From Nocardia vaccinii NBRC 15922 (GTDB taxonomy: Bacteria > Actinomycetota > Actinomycetes > Mycobacteriales > Mycobacteriaceae): DNA of 50,855 bases. The stretch covers positions 1 through 50,855 of the forward strand of contig NZ_BDCC01000080.1 in the NCBI RefSeq assembly GCF_001613305.1, read 5' to 3'. This document shows positions 30,760-38,338 of this stretch, one piece after another (the first letter of the stretch is position 1; the number at the start of each line of letters is the position of its first letter). The notes beneath the pieces were generated by a model that had not been told where the DNA came from, ran no database searches, and saw only the letters and a program-made list of their open reading frames with translations. The translations under genes were made by a program, and so were the position numbers.

Positions 30760-31503
30760 TCAGGCGGCTCGGTACGAGTGCAGGGCTTTGGCCGTGGGGG
30801 AGTTGGAGATTGCCGCGGGATCGGGGTGGGTGCCCAGCACGCGGTCGGCCGTGCCGGTGGTGGTGACGGTGAACCAGTAGTGCTCGTTCTTGAAGTGGTG
30901 TAGGCGGTGATTGTGCCTGACCGCCTTGAAGATTCGGGTCCGCGGCTGGTAGTCGGTGTGGATCAGGTAGTGGATCCACTCGTAATTCAGGCCGAGCACT
31001 CCGATCATGGTCAGGAACGTCAGGCCCGAGCCCAGCCGCGGAAAGGCCAGCAGTGCGATGGCGAGCAAGGCGGGCAGCAGCCAGAGAAAAGTCTGCCACG
31101 GGATGAAGATCAGCCCCACCTCGCGCGGATCGGCGTGGTGCTCACGATGTTTGCGGGCCAGCAGCGAGTCCACCGTGAGCCTGCCGATCCGGCGTGGCCG
31201 CCAATGCAGCACGCCGACGTGAATCAACCACTCGGTGAACGGGAACAGCGCGAGCATGACCGCGGGCACGACAACGTCGGTGTACTGCCAGTCGCCGACG
31301 ACGACGCGAGCGGTCGCGGCGGCCACCAGCAGTCCCGCGATGATCCACGGTGACGGGTGGCGCGCGAACTCGCGAGCCGCGGCGGTCAGGGTGAGTTCCC
31401 GGCGGCGGCCACGGGTATCCGCCGATCGGGCAGCAGGCCCGGTGTGGCGATCGCGGTCGCCCTCCTGTGCGGCGTGGGCTTTGATCCGCGCGGTGAGGTT
31501 CAT
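30760..31503 (-). CDS. Fatty-acid hydroxylase / sterol desaturase family membrane protein
   Basis: A 247-residue integral membrane di-iron oxygenase-like protein. Histidine clusters typical of the family are visible: EWLIHVGVLH, KHREHH, NYEWIHYLIH and HNHRLHH, set among four hydrophobic helices (about 52-66, 75-92, 133-152, 155-170). The family hydroxylates or desaturates lipids such as fatty acids, sterols and carotenoids; the substrate is not evident. The gene overlaps the stop of the upstream GntR regulator by ATGA, so the two form one transcription unit and the regulator probably controls it. Confidence 0.88.
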   Translation of the reverse strand: MNLTARIKAHAAQEGDRDRHTGPAARSADTRGRRRELTLTAAAREFARHPSPWIIAGLLVAAATARVVVGDWQYTDVVVPAVMLALFPFTEWLIHVGVLHWRPRRIGRLTVDSLLARKHREHHADPREVGLIFIPWQTFLWLLPALLAIALLAFPRLGSGLTFLTMIGVLGLNYEWIHYLIHTDYQPRTRIFKAVRHNHRLHHFKNEHYWFTVTTTGTADRVLGTHPDPAAISNSPTAKALHSYRAA

Positions 31504-32225
31504 GGCGTGTTCTCCTCCAGGCGATGCATCAATGTGTCGAATTCCGTTGTCGCCGTGGCTAATAGCTGCTCGGCTGCCTGCCGGGCGGCGGCTGCGCCGC
31601 CGGCGGTGATCGCCTCGGCCAAGGCGCGATACCGGTCGACCTGGCCGACCTCGACTGCCATCAGGTGCGCCAAGGCCACCATGGCCGGTTCGTAGACGGC
31701 GCGTAGATCGTTGAACAGCAGCCGGTACACGATCGAGTCCGCGGCATCGACCACACGATCCCAGAAGCCGAGTGCCTCCAACTGCTGAGCAACCGGATCT
31801 GATTGTGCGGCAAGGGCTTCCACGGAATTACCCAGCACCTCGGCGAGGTCGGGGCCGACGCGTTCGGCGGCCAGTCCGGCGACCTCGCGGCCCATCGCCA
31901 ACCGAGCCTCGAGGATGCTGCGCAACACATCGTGGTCGAGGCGGCCCTTGCGCAGGATCAGCCGAGGCAGCAAATCGAGCCCGGCAGCGCGGCGGAAGTC
32001 GCGCACGGTGGTCGCGCCACCCTGGCGCACGTCCACCAGCCCGCTGTGCGCCAGTCGTTGCATGGCCTCCCGCACTGTCGGCCGGGATACCCCCAGCGCC
32101 TCGGCGAGTTGCCGCTCGGCCGGCAATGCCGCCCCGGGCTCCAACTCCCCGTCGAGCATCTCGTCCACGAGTTGTTCGAACACCGAATCGGGCGCGGTCC
32201 TTCGATCGATCCGTCGTAATGCCAC
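31500..32225 (-). CDS. FadR-subfamily GntR regulator
   Basis: A 241-residue regulator. The winged helix is at about residues 8-75 (FEQLVDEMLDGELEPGAALP, then AERQLAEALGVSRPTVREAM), followed by an FCD-type helical effector domain (RSILEARLAMGREVAGLAAE and so on). I place the start at the GTG at 32225 (reads VALRRIDRR); a TTG at 32261 would add 12 residues but falls right beside the predicted operator. It overlaps the fatty-acid hydroxylase gene by 4 bp, which suggests autoregulation together with control of that gene, probably in response to a lipid-type or organic-acid ligand (inferred from subfamily). Confidence 0.9.
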   Translation of the reverse strand: MALRRIDRRTAPDSVFEQLVDEMLDGELEPGAALPAERQLAEALGVSRPTVREAMQRLAHSGLVDVRQGGATTVRDFRRAAGLDLLPRLILRKGRLDHDVLRSILEARLAMGREVAGLAAERVGPDLAEVLGNSVEALAAQSDPVAQQLEALGFWDRVVDAADSIVYRLLFNDLRAVYEPAMVALAHLMAVEVGQVDRYRALAEAITAGGAAAARQAAEQLLATATTEFDTLMHRLEENTP

Positions 32226-32262
32226 ACCCGAACGGTAAGCCCAGCAGTGGTAATAGGTCAAG

Positions 32263-32273
32263 TGGTCAGACCA
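32263..32273. promoter_or_regulatory. Predicted FadR/GntR operator TGGTCAGACCA
   Basis: An 11-bp inverted repeat, TGGTC-A-GACCA, lies 38 bp upstream of the GTG start of the GntR gene. It matches the TGGT-N3-ACCA core bound by FadR-subfamily regulators, so it is a good candidate autoregulatory site. Confidence 0.6.
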
Positions 32274-32435
32274 GTGCGCCGAAGCCGGAAAGGGTCGAAG
32301 CCGCGGCCGGAGCGAGTCCGTTGTCGTCGCAGGAGCGCCCGACGATCACCCGGGGTTCGCGCGGAAAGCTCGATTGCGGGCGGCACGCGGGGGTAGGGAT
32401 CGTCGGCGGTGAGGCCAGTTCGAATCCGTCGGACC

Positions 32436-33467
32436 TCAACCCTCCTGCAGCGCGGCGATTCCGGACCGCAGCAGCGGCTCGACCGTCGCGCCGATGGTTT
32501 CGAAACCCGCGCCGACGGTCTGCCCGTTCAGGTGCCGGAAGTGGATGCCTTCGGAGATCACCGCGAGTTTGAACGAGGCCAGCGCGATATAGAAGCCGAT
32601 GTGCGCGAGGTCGCGGCCGCCACGTTCGGAATAACGTTCCAGCATTTCGGTTTCGGACAGCTGGCCGGGCGCGGCGGCCGCATCGTTGACGCCGGGCAGA
32701 TCGAGCGCGCTCATCCGCTTGTAGACCACCAGCAGGCCCACATCGGTGAGTGGATCGCCGAGAGTGGCCATCTCCCAGTCGATTACGGCAGCGATGCGGT
32801 CCTGATCGTCGATCAGGACGTTGTCGAGACGGTAGTCTCCGTGCACGATTCCGGTATCCGACTGCGCTGGAAGGCATTTCGCGAGCAGGTCGTGCAATTC
32901 CACGGCTGCGGGCAGATCCCGGGTGTACGAGGCGTCGAGCTGCTTCTTCCACCGCCGTACCTGCCGCTCCAGGAAGCCGTCCGGCCGCCCGAACTCCGCC
33001 AGGCCGATCGCGGCCGGATCGACCCGATGCAGTGCGGCCAGGGTATCGATCAATCCGGCCGAAATAGCCCGGGTGCGTTCGGCGCCCAGTGATTCGAGTT
33101 CTGTCGCGGTCCGGTACGGAGTGCCCTGGATCCGTTCCATCACGTAGAAGGGCGCACCGATGACATCGGCATCCTCGCACAGCGCATATGCCCTGGGCAC
33201 CGGGACGTCGGTACCCGCCAGCGCGTTGATCACCCGATATTCCCTGGTCATATCGTGCGCGGTGGCCAGAACATGTCCCAGTGGCGGCCGACGCAGAATC
33301 CATACCGAGTCGCCGTCGGTGATCTCGTACGTCAGATTCGACCGTCCACCGGCGATCAACCGTCCGCTCAGCGGTCCGGCCACCAGCCCGGGCCGCGCAT
33401 CGTTCAGCCAAGCGGTGAGCCGATCCGGATCCAGCCCGGGTAGTGCCGGGTCATCCTGTTCACTCAT
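32436..33467 (-). CDS. Phosphotransferase-family (APH/ACAD10-like) protein
   Basis: A 343-residue protein of the aminoglycoside-phosphotransferase/choline-kinase fold. Visible motifs: N-lobe GGRSNLTYEITDG, then WILRRPPLGHVLATAHDM; Brenner motif VHGDYRLDNVLID with the catalytic Asp; and the metal-binding IDWEMATLGDPLTDVG. This subfamily, common in mycolic-acid actinomycetes and fused to acyl-CoA dehydrogenase in ACAD10, is usually found with acyl-CoA metabolism and may phosphorylate hydroxyacyl-CoA; aminoglycoside resistance is unlikely. Neighbours do not define the substrate. The ATG at 33467 gives a normal N-terminus. Confidence 0.88.
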   Translation of the reverse strand: MSEQDDPALPGLDPDRLTAWLNDARPGLVAGPLSGRLIAGGRSNLTYEITDGDSVWILRRPPLGHVLATAHDMTREYRVINALAGTDVPVPRAYALCEDADVIGAPFYVMERIQGTPYRTATELESLGAERTRAISAGLIDTLAALHRVDPAAIGLAEFGRPDGFLERQVRRWKKQLDASYTRDLPAAVELHDLLAKCLPAQSDTGIVHGDYRLDNVLIDDQDRIAAVIDWEMATLGDPLTDVGLLVVYKRMSALDLPGVNDAAAAPGQLSETEMLERYSERGGRDLAHIGFYIALASFKLAVISEGIHFRHLNGQTVGAGFETIGATVEPLLRSGIAALQEG

Positions 33468-33500
33468 TCAGGCAGTGTAGAGGGGCCCACACGCTCCGAC

Positions 33501-33513
33501 CGCCCTTCGGGCG
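33501..33513 (-). terminator. Small GC hairpin after the DUF4142 gene
   Basis: CGCCC-TTC-GGGCG, a 5-bp stem with a 3-nt loop, 3 bp beyond the DUF4142 stop. It is short and has no T-run, so only a weak candidate terminator. Confidence 0.35.
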
Positions 33514-33515
33514 CC

Positions 33516-34034
33516 TCAGCAGACCGCCTGGGCCGCCGCGAGGTCGCGCTGATGCGCCTGCACGATCGGGACGGCCTGCTGGGCGACGTTCTTGACGGGC
33601 TGTGAACCGCCCGTGGCGATTTCGGCGTTCCCGGCATTCGCCGCGTCCTGGTGGCCGGCCACCAAGGCCTGCAGCCACGCGGTATCGAAGTCACGTCCCA
33701 TCTTGGTCGACGTGCTCGCGATGGTCTGCGTCTGCTCCGAGGTCGGCAGCATCGGCAGCGGTATATCGAGTTGACTCGCGGTGGCGGAGACCATCTGGTC
33801 CAGTCGCATGTGGTCCGCGATCAGTGTGGACGACATCTGCTCGATCTTCGGGCACGATGGCATCGCCTGCGCTCGCAGACCGAGGGCGATCTCGGTGAGA
33901 TTCGTCTGGTGAGCGGCGATGAGAAAGTTCCTGTCCTGCGGTGGCACGGCGGGTTCCGCGCTCGCCGCGGCACTGGGCGATACGGCCGCCGCCGCACACG
34001 CCCCGGTGATCAGAATCCGGCGCAAGGCTGACAT
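33516..34034 (-). CDS. Secreted DUF4142-like protein
   Basis: A 172-residue exported protein. Residues 1-27 form a signal peptide (MSALRRILITGACAAAAV, then ASAEPA). The mature part is helical and ferritin-like in style (DRNFLIAAHQTNLTEIALGL ... LIADHMRLDQM ... AWLQALVAGHQDAANAG), matching DUF4142. Two cysteines (in SCPKIEQM and the C-terminal AVC) could pair. The family is often found near stress genes, and here it lies next to a SigF-type module, but no matching promoter was found. The GGAGGAG before the start is strong. Biochemical role unknown. Confidence 0.8.
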   Translation of the reverse strand: MSALRRILITGACAAAAVSPSAAASAEPAVPPQDRNFLIAAHQTNLTEIALGLRAQAMPSCPKIEQMSSTLIADHMRLDQMVSATASQLDIPLPMLPTSEQTQTIASTSTKMGRDFDTAWLQALVAGHQDAANAGNAEIATGGSQPVKNVAQQAVPIVQAHQRDLAAAQAVC

Positions 34035-34146
34035 ATCTCCTCCTCCATCGCGGATATTTCTCGCGCGACATGCCCACCCTGCGCAGGGTTATTCGCGAAT
34101 CTGGCGAAGAATAGCTTCCGCGGTTCGGGGTATTGCGGCTGCTGTG

Positions 34147-34160
34147 GTGGAGAGCTCCAC
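34147..34160. promoter_or_regulatory. Inverted repeat in the DUF4142/DoxX divergent region
   Basis: GTGGAG-AG-CTCCAC lies 43 bp before the DoxX-family start, nested with a second pairing, GCTGTGG (34141-34147) with CCACAGC (34157-34163). It could be an operator or leader hairpin for the DoxX gene. The evidence is symmetry only. Confidence 0.3.
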
Positions 34161-34203
34161 AGCTACCACCGGACCCATTCGGATCCAACCAACGGAGTCG
34201 ATA

Positions 34204-35100
34204 ATGCTGCTGCGCAGAATTGCCCGCCCCCTGCTCGCCACCGCATTCATAGTGGACGGGGCGACCATGTTCATTCATCCCGAACCACTCACCGAGAGCC
34301 GGATCGCGACGAAGTCACCGACGGACCCCGTCCGGCTGGTGTGGGGGATCGCGGCGAGCCGGGTCGGCGGCGGGATATTGCTCGCACTCGGCAAAGCACC
34401 GCGCCTCGCGGCCCTGACCTTGGCCGCCACGTCGGTGCCGGTCCTGCTCGCCGAACAGGAATTCCGCTCGGAGACCGATCCGGCTCGGCGTTCCGCTGGT
34501 GCGACCGCGTTCGTGAAAGATGCCGGACTGCTCGGTGGGCTGCTGCTCGCGGTGGCCGACACCGAGGGCAAACCCTCCCTCGGTTGGCGCGGGAGACGGG
34601 CGGCACGCGAGGCCGCGGGGACGATCTCCGCCGCTCTGCCCACGAAGGGGGCGATTGCCGGCGCACTGCCCACGAAAACGCCCCCGGCCGCGGAGAACGT
34701 CGCCCGGCAGGCGCTCGATATCCTGGAGCACCGCACACACGACGCCCTCGAGGCCGCCCGCACCCTGGCCGAGCAGGCTCGCGACGAGGCCGTGGACCTC
34801 ACGAACACCGCGCGCCCGATCATCGCGGATCGAAGCAGCGAATTGGCCGAATCCGCACGCCGTCACGGCGGGCGACTGATCGAAGTCACCAGAGATCGCG
34901 GTGCCGAACTCGCCGAGGCCGCCAAACAGCGCGTGAGCGACCGTGGCGGCGAATTGGCCGAAACCGCCAAACACCGGATAGGCGACCGCGGCGCGGAATT
35001 GGCCGAAACCGCCAAACAGCGCCTGAGCGACCGCGGTGCCGAATTGGCCGAGACCGCCAAACAGGCCAAGAAACAGGCCAAGCGGCGCATCAGCAACTGA
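34204..35100 (+). CDS. DoxX-family membrane protein with repetitive coiled-coil tail
   Basis: A 298-residue protein; ATG at 34204 preceded by GGAG. Residues 1-125 match the DoxX family (LLRRIARPLLATAFIVDG, then ASRVGGGILLALGKAPRLAA), with about four membrane helices. Residues 150-298 are alanine/glutamate/arginine-rich and helical, ending in four near-identical 15-residue units with the core DRGAELAETAKQR (231-290) and a lysine-rich end. DoxX proteins belong to thiol/oxidant-related membrane complexes; the long soluble tail is an addition and recalls late-embryogenesis-like or apolipoprotein-like stress helices. Neighbouring stress genes fit that view. Function of the tail is inference. Confidence 0.85.
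   Translation: MLLRRIARPLLATAFIVDGATMFIHPEPLTESRIATKSPTDPVRLVWGIAASRVGGGILLALGKAPRLAALTLAATSVPVLLAEQEFRSETDPARRSAGATAFVKDAGLLGGLLLAVADTEGKPSLGWRGRRAAREAAGTISAALPTKGAIAGALPTKTPPAAENVARQALDILEHRTHDALEAARTLAEQARDEAVDLTNTARPIIADRSSELAESARRHGGRLIEVTRDRGAELAEAAKQRVSDRGGELAETAKHRIGDRGAELAETAKQRLSDRGAELAETAKQAKKQAKRRISN
34894..35073 (+). repeat. Four 45-bp in-frame repeats
   Basis: Units begin at 34894, 34939, 34984 and 35029, each encoding 15 residues (DRG-ELAE-AK-R plus two variable residues). They differ by several substitutions, so they are not a fresh expansion. The 15-residue period does not equal a simple heptad but fits an 11+4 helical pattern. Confidence 0.85.
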
Positions 35101-35224
35101 CCGAACACGCGGGATCATCGGGGCACCTGGCAGCTCTGCCGGCCGGGTGCCCCCTCGGCACCCCTGGACAGCGATGCGACCGGCGGCAATCGAATATTAC
35201 CGACGGCCCGGCGCTGGGCCGGAG

Positions 35225-35653
35225 TCACTGAATCGGGCCGCCGACCGCCCTGCGCATCCGATCGAAGCGAACGGCGATGGGATATCCGCCCTGCCCGATA
35301 TCGAACTGATCCAGGTCGGCGGTCAGCGTTTCGGTGAGCGTCCGCATAACGTGCCACGCCAAGCCGTACTCATTGATCGGCTCACGCCCGACGACGGTCC
35401 CGGTGACGCAGACACTCACCCACCGGTCATCGAATGCGAAATCGCATTCGATCGACGATCCCGCGACCGCCGCATCGATCAGGATCGTCGCGATCTCGTC
35501 GATGGCGATCTGGACATCGGTGACATCGTCGAGTGCGAGATCGGCAATCAGCAGGCAGGTTTCGGTGAGCGCCCGCACCATCGTCAACTGCCCTGGTCGC
35601 GCGGGCACCCGCAAGCTCACTGTCTCCCCGTGAGACGGCTCATTACTCCGCAC
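35225..35653 (-). CDS. UsfX/RsbW-like anti-sigma factor
   Basis: A 142-residue protein resembling the anti-SigF factor UsfX (RsbW) of mycobacteria: N-terminal SLRVPARPGQLTMVRALTET, the helix DVQIAIDEIATILIDAAVAG, then FAFDDRWVSVCVTGTV and GLAWHVMRTLTETLTADL. The GHKL N-box asparagine and the D-x-G-x-G box of active RsbW kinases are not visible, as I recall for UsfX, so ATP-dependent kinase activity is doubtful while sigma binding is likely. The target should be the SigF-like protein encoded 570 bp away on the other strand. A GTTT-N15-GGGTA promoter precedes it, so the sigma factor probably drives its own inhibitor. Confidence 0.85.
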   Translation of the reverse strand: MRSNEPSHGETVSLRVPARPGQLTMVRALTETCLLIADLALDDVTDVQIAIDEIATILIDAAVAGSSIECDFAFDDRWVSVCVTGTVVGREPINEYGLAWHVMRTLTETLTADLDQFDIGQGGYPIAVRFDRMRRAVGGPIQ

Positions 35654-35694
35654 GTCTTACTCCTGCTCGTCTGCGAGTAGGTTCTCCGGACGCG

Positions 35695-35718
35695 TACCCG
35701 GCGGCCAGGTCGCGAAAC
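35695..35718 (-). promoter_or_regulatory. SigF-type promoter of the anti-sigma gene
   Basis: Read on the minus strand: GTTT (35718-35715), 15 bp, GGGTA (35699-35695). This is the mycobacterial SigF consensus with ideal spacing, 42 bp before the anti-sigma start codon. Confidence 0.75.
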
Positions 35719-35744
35719 TGGAACGCGCGAGTGTTTCCGGTATG

Positions 35745-35778
35745 AAGCAGGCCGCCCCGGATTCGGGGCGGCCTGCTT
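35745..35778. terminator. Strong hairpin between csbD-like and anti-sigma genes
   Basis: A perfect 15-bp stem, AAGCAGGCCGCCCCG (35745-35759) with CGGGGCGGCCTGCTT (35764-35778), around a GATT loop. It lies 20 bp beyond the CsbD-family stop and before the anti-sigma promoter, so it should end the CsbD transcript on the minus strand. Confidence 0.8.
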
Positions 35779-35798
35779 GCGCGGCTCCGAGGTCGCGA

Positions 35799-36059
35799 TC
35801 AGTCGCCGTCGTGCTGGTGAGCACGCTGGCGAGCCTCATCGGCCGCGGCCTTGCTGCGTTCCTTCTCCGCCTCGGCCTCCTTCTCGGCCGCCGTGCGCTG
35901 GGATTCGGCCCGATCCTGCTGGGCCCGGCCCTCGCGCCGCAATTCGTCATCGTTCACCGCGGCGCCGGCGACCTCCTTGGCCCTGCCTTTGACGCCTTCG
36001 ACGACGCCCTCCAAACCCTCACGGGCACCGCTCTTTTCGTGCTCGGACAAGACATCCAC
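35799..36059 (-). CDS. CsbD / microaggregate-binding-like stress protein
   Basis: An 86-residue, very hydrophilic protein. Residues 8-35 match the CsbD core (SGAREGLEGVVEGVKGRAKE, then VAG), followed by DDELRREGRAQQDRAESQRT and a charged alanine/glutamate/lysine helix, the layout of mycobacterial microaggregate-binding protein 1. CsbD proteins are general-stress proteins controlled by SigB/SigF in Bacillus and actinobacteria. A perfect GTTT-N15-GGGTA promoter lies 35 bp upstream, and the sigma gene is divergent next door, so SigF control is strongly suggested. No signal peptide; cytoplasmic. Confidence 0.88.
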   Translation of the reverse strand: MDVLSEHEKSGAREGLEGVVEGVKGRAKEVAGAAVNDDELRREGRAQQDRAESQRTAAEKEAEAEKERSKAAADEARQRAHQHDGD

Positions 36060-36093
36060 CTCCAGATTGCCGGAATCGCTGACAACTGCGCCC

Positions 36094-36117
36094 TACCCGG
36101 GCTCAGTGCGCCGAAAC
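36094..36117 (-). promoter_or_regulatory. SigF-type promoter of the CsbD gene
   Basis: On the minus strand: GTTT (36117-36114), 15 bp, GGGTA (36098-36094), the same spacing as the promoter at 35695-35718. The CsbD start codon is at 36059. Confidence 0.75.
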
Positions 36118-36152
36118 GCCCTCGTCCACTCGCCGGTGCGAGACTCGCAGCA

Positions 36153-36178
36153 CTTTTCGATCGTGCGCGCAATGGGTA
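36153..36178 (+). promoter_or_regulatory. Possible autoregulatory SigF-type promoter
   Basis: CTTTT (36153-36157), 16 bp, GGGTA (36174-36178), 43 bp before the sigma start. The -10 matches the SigF consensus; the -35 is off by one base from GTTT. Weaker than the two promoters on the other strand. Confidence 0.45.
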
Positions 36179-36220
36179 CTCCAGAGACGTCGCATTCACG
36201 TGGCAACGAGAGGATCCCCA

Positions 36221-37039
36221 ATGGTCCACGACCCGATCGTGGCCGAGGCCGGGCCTCCCCGGTCCCGTCACGGCCCCAACAGCTATGACGACATCGATGC
36301 CTGGTTCGAAAAATTGGCCGGATGCGCCACCGACGATCAGCACCGCGAGGAGCTCCGCACCGAGATCATCCGGCTGTGCCTCCCGCTCGCGGAGCATATC
36401 GCGTTGCGCTACACCGGCCGCGGCGAGAGTTATGAGGACCTGTACCAGGTCGCCCAGCTCGGGCTGGTATTGGCCGTGGACCGTTTCGACGTCGCACGCG
36501 GAACATCGTTTCTGTCATTCGCGGTTCCGACCATCATGGGAGAGGTGCGACGGTATTTCCGCGACAGCACCTGGGCGACCCGGGTGCCGCGCCGGCTCAA
36601 GGACCTCCAATCGCTGGTCGGTCCGGCCACCGAGCGGCTGGCGCAGGACCTCGAGCGGATGCCGAACGCGCGAGAACTCGCGACCGAACTGTCGGCCGAT
36701 CTCGTCGACGTCTCCCAGGCCCTGGTCGCCGGCAACGCGTACCGGTCCAGTTCGCTCGACGAGGTGGTCATCGACGACGACAGCGACCACAACCCCGAGG
36801 GCGCCCGCCTCGGGGTGGAGGAGCGCTGCTACGAGCTGACCGAGGATGCGATGGCCGTGCGTCCGTTCATCGCCGACCTGCCGCGCCGCGAGCGCCGCAT
36901 CCTGGTGATGCGCTTCTTCGAGTACAAGACGCAGACCCAGATCGCGCGAACGCTGAACATCTCCCAGATGCAGGTGTCGCGCATTCTCACTCGTACCCTG
37001 CGTCAGCTGCGCGAACAGGCGTTCCCGGACCCGGCGTGA
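36221..37039 (+). CDS. SigF/SigB-family RNA polymerase sigma factor
   Basis: A 272-residue sigma factor of the SigB/F/G group. Region 2: PLAEHIALRYTGRGESYEDL, then YQVAQLGLVLAVDRFDVARG and FLSFAVPTIMGEVRRYFRD. Region 3: STWATRVPRRLKDL onward to the SADLVDVSQALVAGNAY helix. Region 4: LPRRERRILVMRFFEYKTQT, then QIARTLNISQMQVSRILTRT. Length is normal. The ATG at 36221 is preferred (GAGAGGA seven bases upstream) to the GTG at 36200. The UsfX-like anti-sigma and CsbD genes lie opposite with matching promoters. Its 3' end overlaps the convergent MFS gene by 53 bp. Confidence 0.95.
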   Translation: MVHDPIVAEAGPPRSRHGPNSYDDIDAWFEKLAGCATDDQHREELRTEIIRLCLPLAEHIALRYTGRGESYEDLYQVAQLGLVLAVDRFDVARGTSFLSFAVPTIMGEVRRYFRDSTWATRVPRRLKDLQSLVGPATERLAQDLERMPNARELATELSADLVDVSQALVAGNAYRSSSLDEVVIDDDSDHNPEGARLGVEERCYELTEDAMAVRPFIADLPRRERRILVMRFFEYKTQTQIARTLNISQMQVSRILTRTLRQLREQAFPDPA

Positions 37040-38267
37040 CCCCCCGCCGCGACCGCTCGCAATAGGTGATCACCGCCAGCCAGGCCGATACGACCACAGC
37101 GAACAGCGCGACGACGAGCAGCAGAGCCGTGGGCGAATATCCGGTGTGCGCCGTCGTGATCGACAGCAGGAACGGGAAGGCGAAGCCCAGATAGGCGAGG
37201 ATCTGATAGGCCGCCGTCGCGGTGCCGAGCGATCGCGCCGGCACGGCCTGCTGCACCTCGGCCAGACCGCAGAATTGCGTGACACCGTAAGCCCCGCCCA
37301 GCAGTGCGGATGCGACGAGCACCAGTGACGGAGACCGCAGCTCGGCGGCCCACGCCGCCGCACCGATCGAGACGACGACCGCGGCCATGGAGACCATCAG
37401 CAGCCGCGCGGAGCCGGGCCGATAACCGCGCCGAATCAGCGGCTGCACAACGATTCCCGCCAACGCCGTGATTCCGGTGGACACCGCGCTGAAGGCCATG
37501 GCATGACCGGCCACATCCGGGGCGATCAGGGTCGGCAGGTATGCCAGGGCGATCGCCGCGGTGCCGAATACCCACGGCGAGAACGGAATCAGCACCAAGA
37601 GAAAGACCCGCGCGACAGCGGGGCGCGGTGATGCCGGAACCATGTCGGGTTTCGTTGCACCACTGACGATTCGGTGCGGATCGGGCGCACGGCGCACGGC
37701 GTACGCGGCGATCGCCAGGAGCACGAGATGCGGCAGATACGGCACCACGGTCGGCGCCGGGACCCATTGAGCACAGATCCCGGACACGAACGGCCCGGCG
37801 CAGAATCCGATCGTCATGGCCACCGTGGCGCGGCGAGCTCCGGCGCCGACGTCGCGTGTGGTCCGTGACAGCTCCCCGACCCAGGCCGCGCCGGTCCCGA
37901 AGGCCAGCCCGTTCGCCACACCCGACAAGGCACGGCCCACCACCAGTGCGGCCACCGCATGACCACCCAGGATCAACAGACAGGTGCCCGCGGCCGAGAT
38001 CGCCAGCGATACCGAAACGACGGGACGCCTCCCGATCCGGTCGGACAGCCGACCACCGATGAACAGCGCCGGTATCAACCCCAGTGCGTACAGCCCGAAT
38101 ACGCCGTTCAGCACCGCGTCGGTCAGGCCGAGCCGATGTTCGTACAAAACGATCAGGGGCGGGAACTGATTGGCGCCCCAACCCATCACGGTCAGCGCCG
38201 ATCCTGGTCCCAGCCAAGACCTTTGGTGAATATGCGACCGCGCTGTGCGTGCATCCGTGGATACCAT
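36987..38267 (-). CDS. Major facilitator superfamily transporter
   Basis: A 426-residue MFS permease with about twelve hydrophobic helices. The loop 2-3 signature is clear (GGRLSDRIGRRPVV), with a later VGRALSGVANGLAFGTGAAW segment typical of drug-efflux-type members. A proline-rich cytoplasmic loop (near residue 205) separates the halves. The start at 38267 has GAGG close upstream. It is divergent from the GlxA-type AraC regulator, whose operator-like repeats lie in the shared spacer, so that regulator may control it. Substrate unknown. Confidence 0.9.
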   Translation of the reverse strand: MVSTDARTARSHIHQRSWLGPGSALTVMGWGANQFPPLIVLYEHRLGLTDAVLNGVFGLYALGLIPALFIGGRLSDRIGRRPVVSVSLAISAAGTCLLILGGHAVAALVVGRALSGVANGLAFGTGAAWVGELSRTTRDVGAGARRATVAMTIGFCAGPFVSGICAQWVPAPTVVPYLPHLVLLAIAAYAVRRAPDPHRIVSGATKPDMVPASPRPAVARVFLLVLIPFSPWVFGTAAIALAYLPTLIAPDVAGHAMAFSAVSTGITALAGIVVQPLIRRGYRPGSARLLMVSMAAVVVSIGAAAWAAELRSPSLVLVASALLGGAYGVTQFCGLAEVQQAVPARSLGTATAAYQILAYLGFAFPFLLSITTAHTGYSPTALLLVVALFAVVVSAWLAVITYCERSRRGVTPGPGTPVRAADAGYE

Positions 38268-38294
38268 GACCTCAGTTCAGCCCGCATCCCCGGC

Positions 38295-38338
38295 GGTCAC
38301 AAGTGACCGATCGGACACTATAGGTACACTTTCGGACA
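38295..38338. promoter_or_regulatory. Operator-like repeats between MFS and AraC genes
   Basis: An inverted repeat GGTCAC-AA-GTGACC (38295-38308) is followed by two direct copies of TCGGACA (38311-38317 and 38332-38338), spaced 21 bp apart, i.e. two helical turns. Direct half-sites two turns apart suit an AraC-type dimer. A possible -10 (TATAGGTAC) lies between the copies. Confidence 0.45.

Noticed and set aside
32436..33467. Aminoglycoside-resistance phosphotransferase
   Set aside because: Motif context matches the ACAD10-like subfamily common in actinomycete lipid metabolism rather than known resistance enzymes.
34894..35073. Regular 45-bp repeats considered as a CRISPR-like array
   Set aside because: They are contiguous, without spacers, and in frame within an expressed protein.
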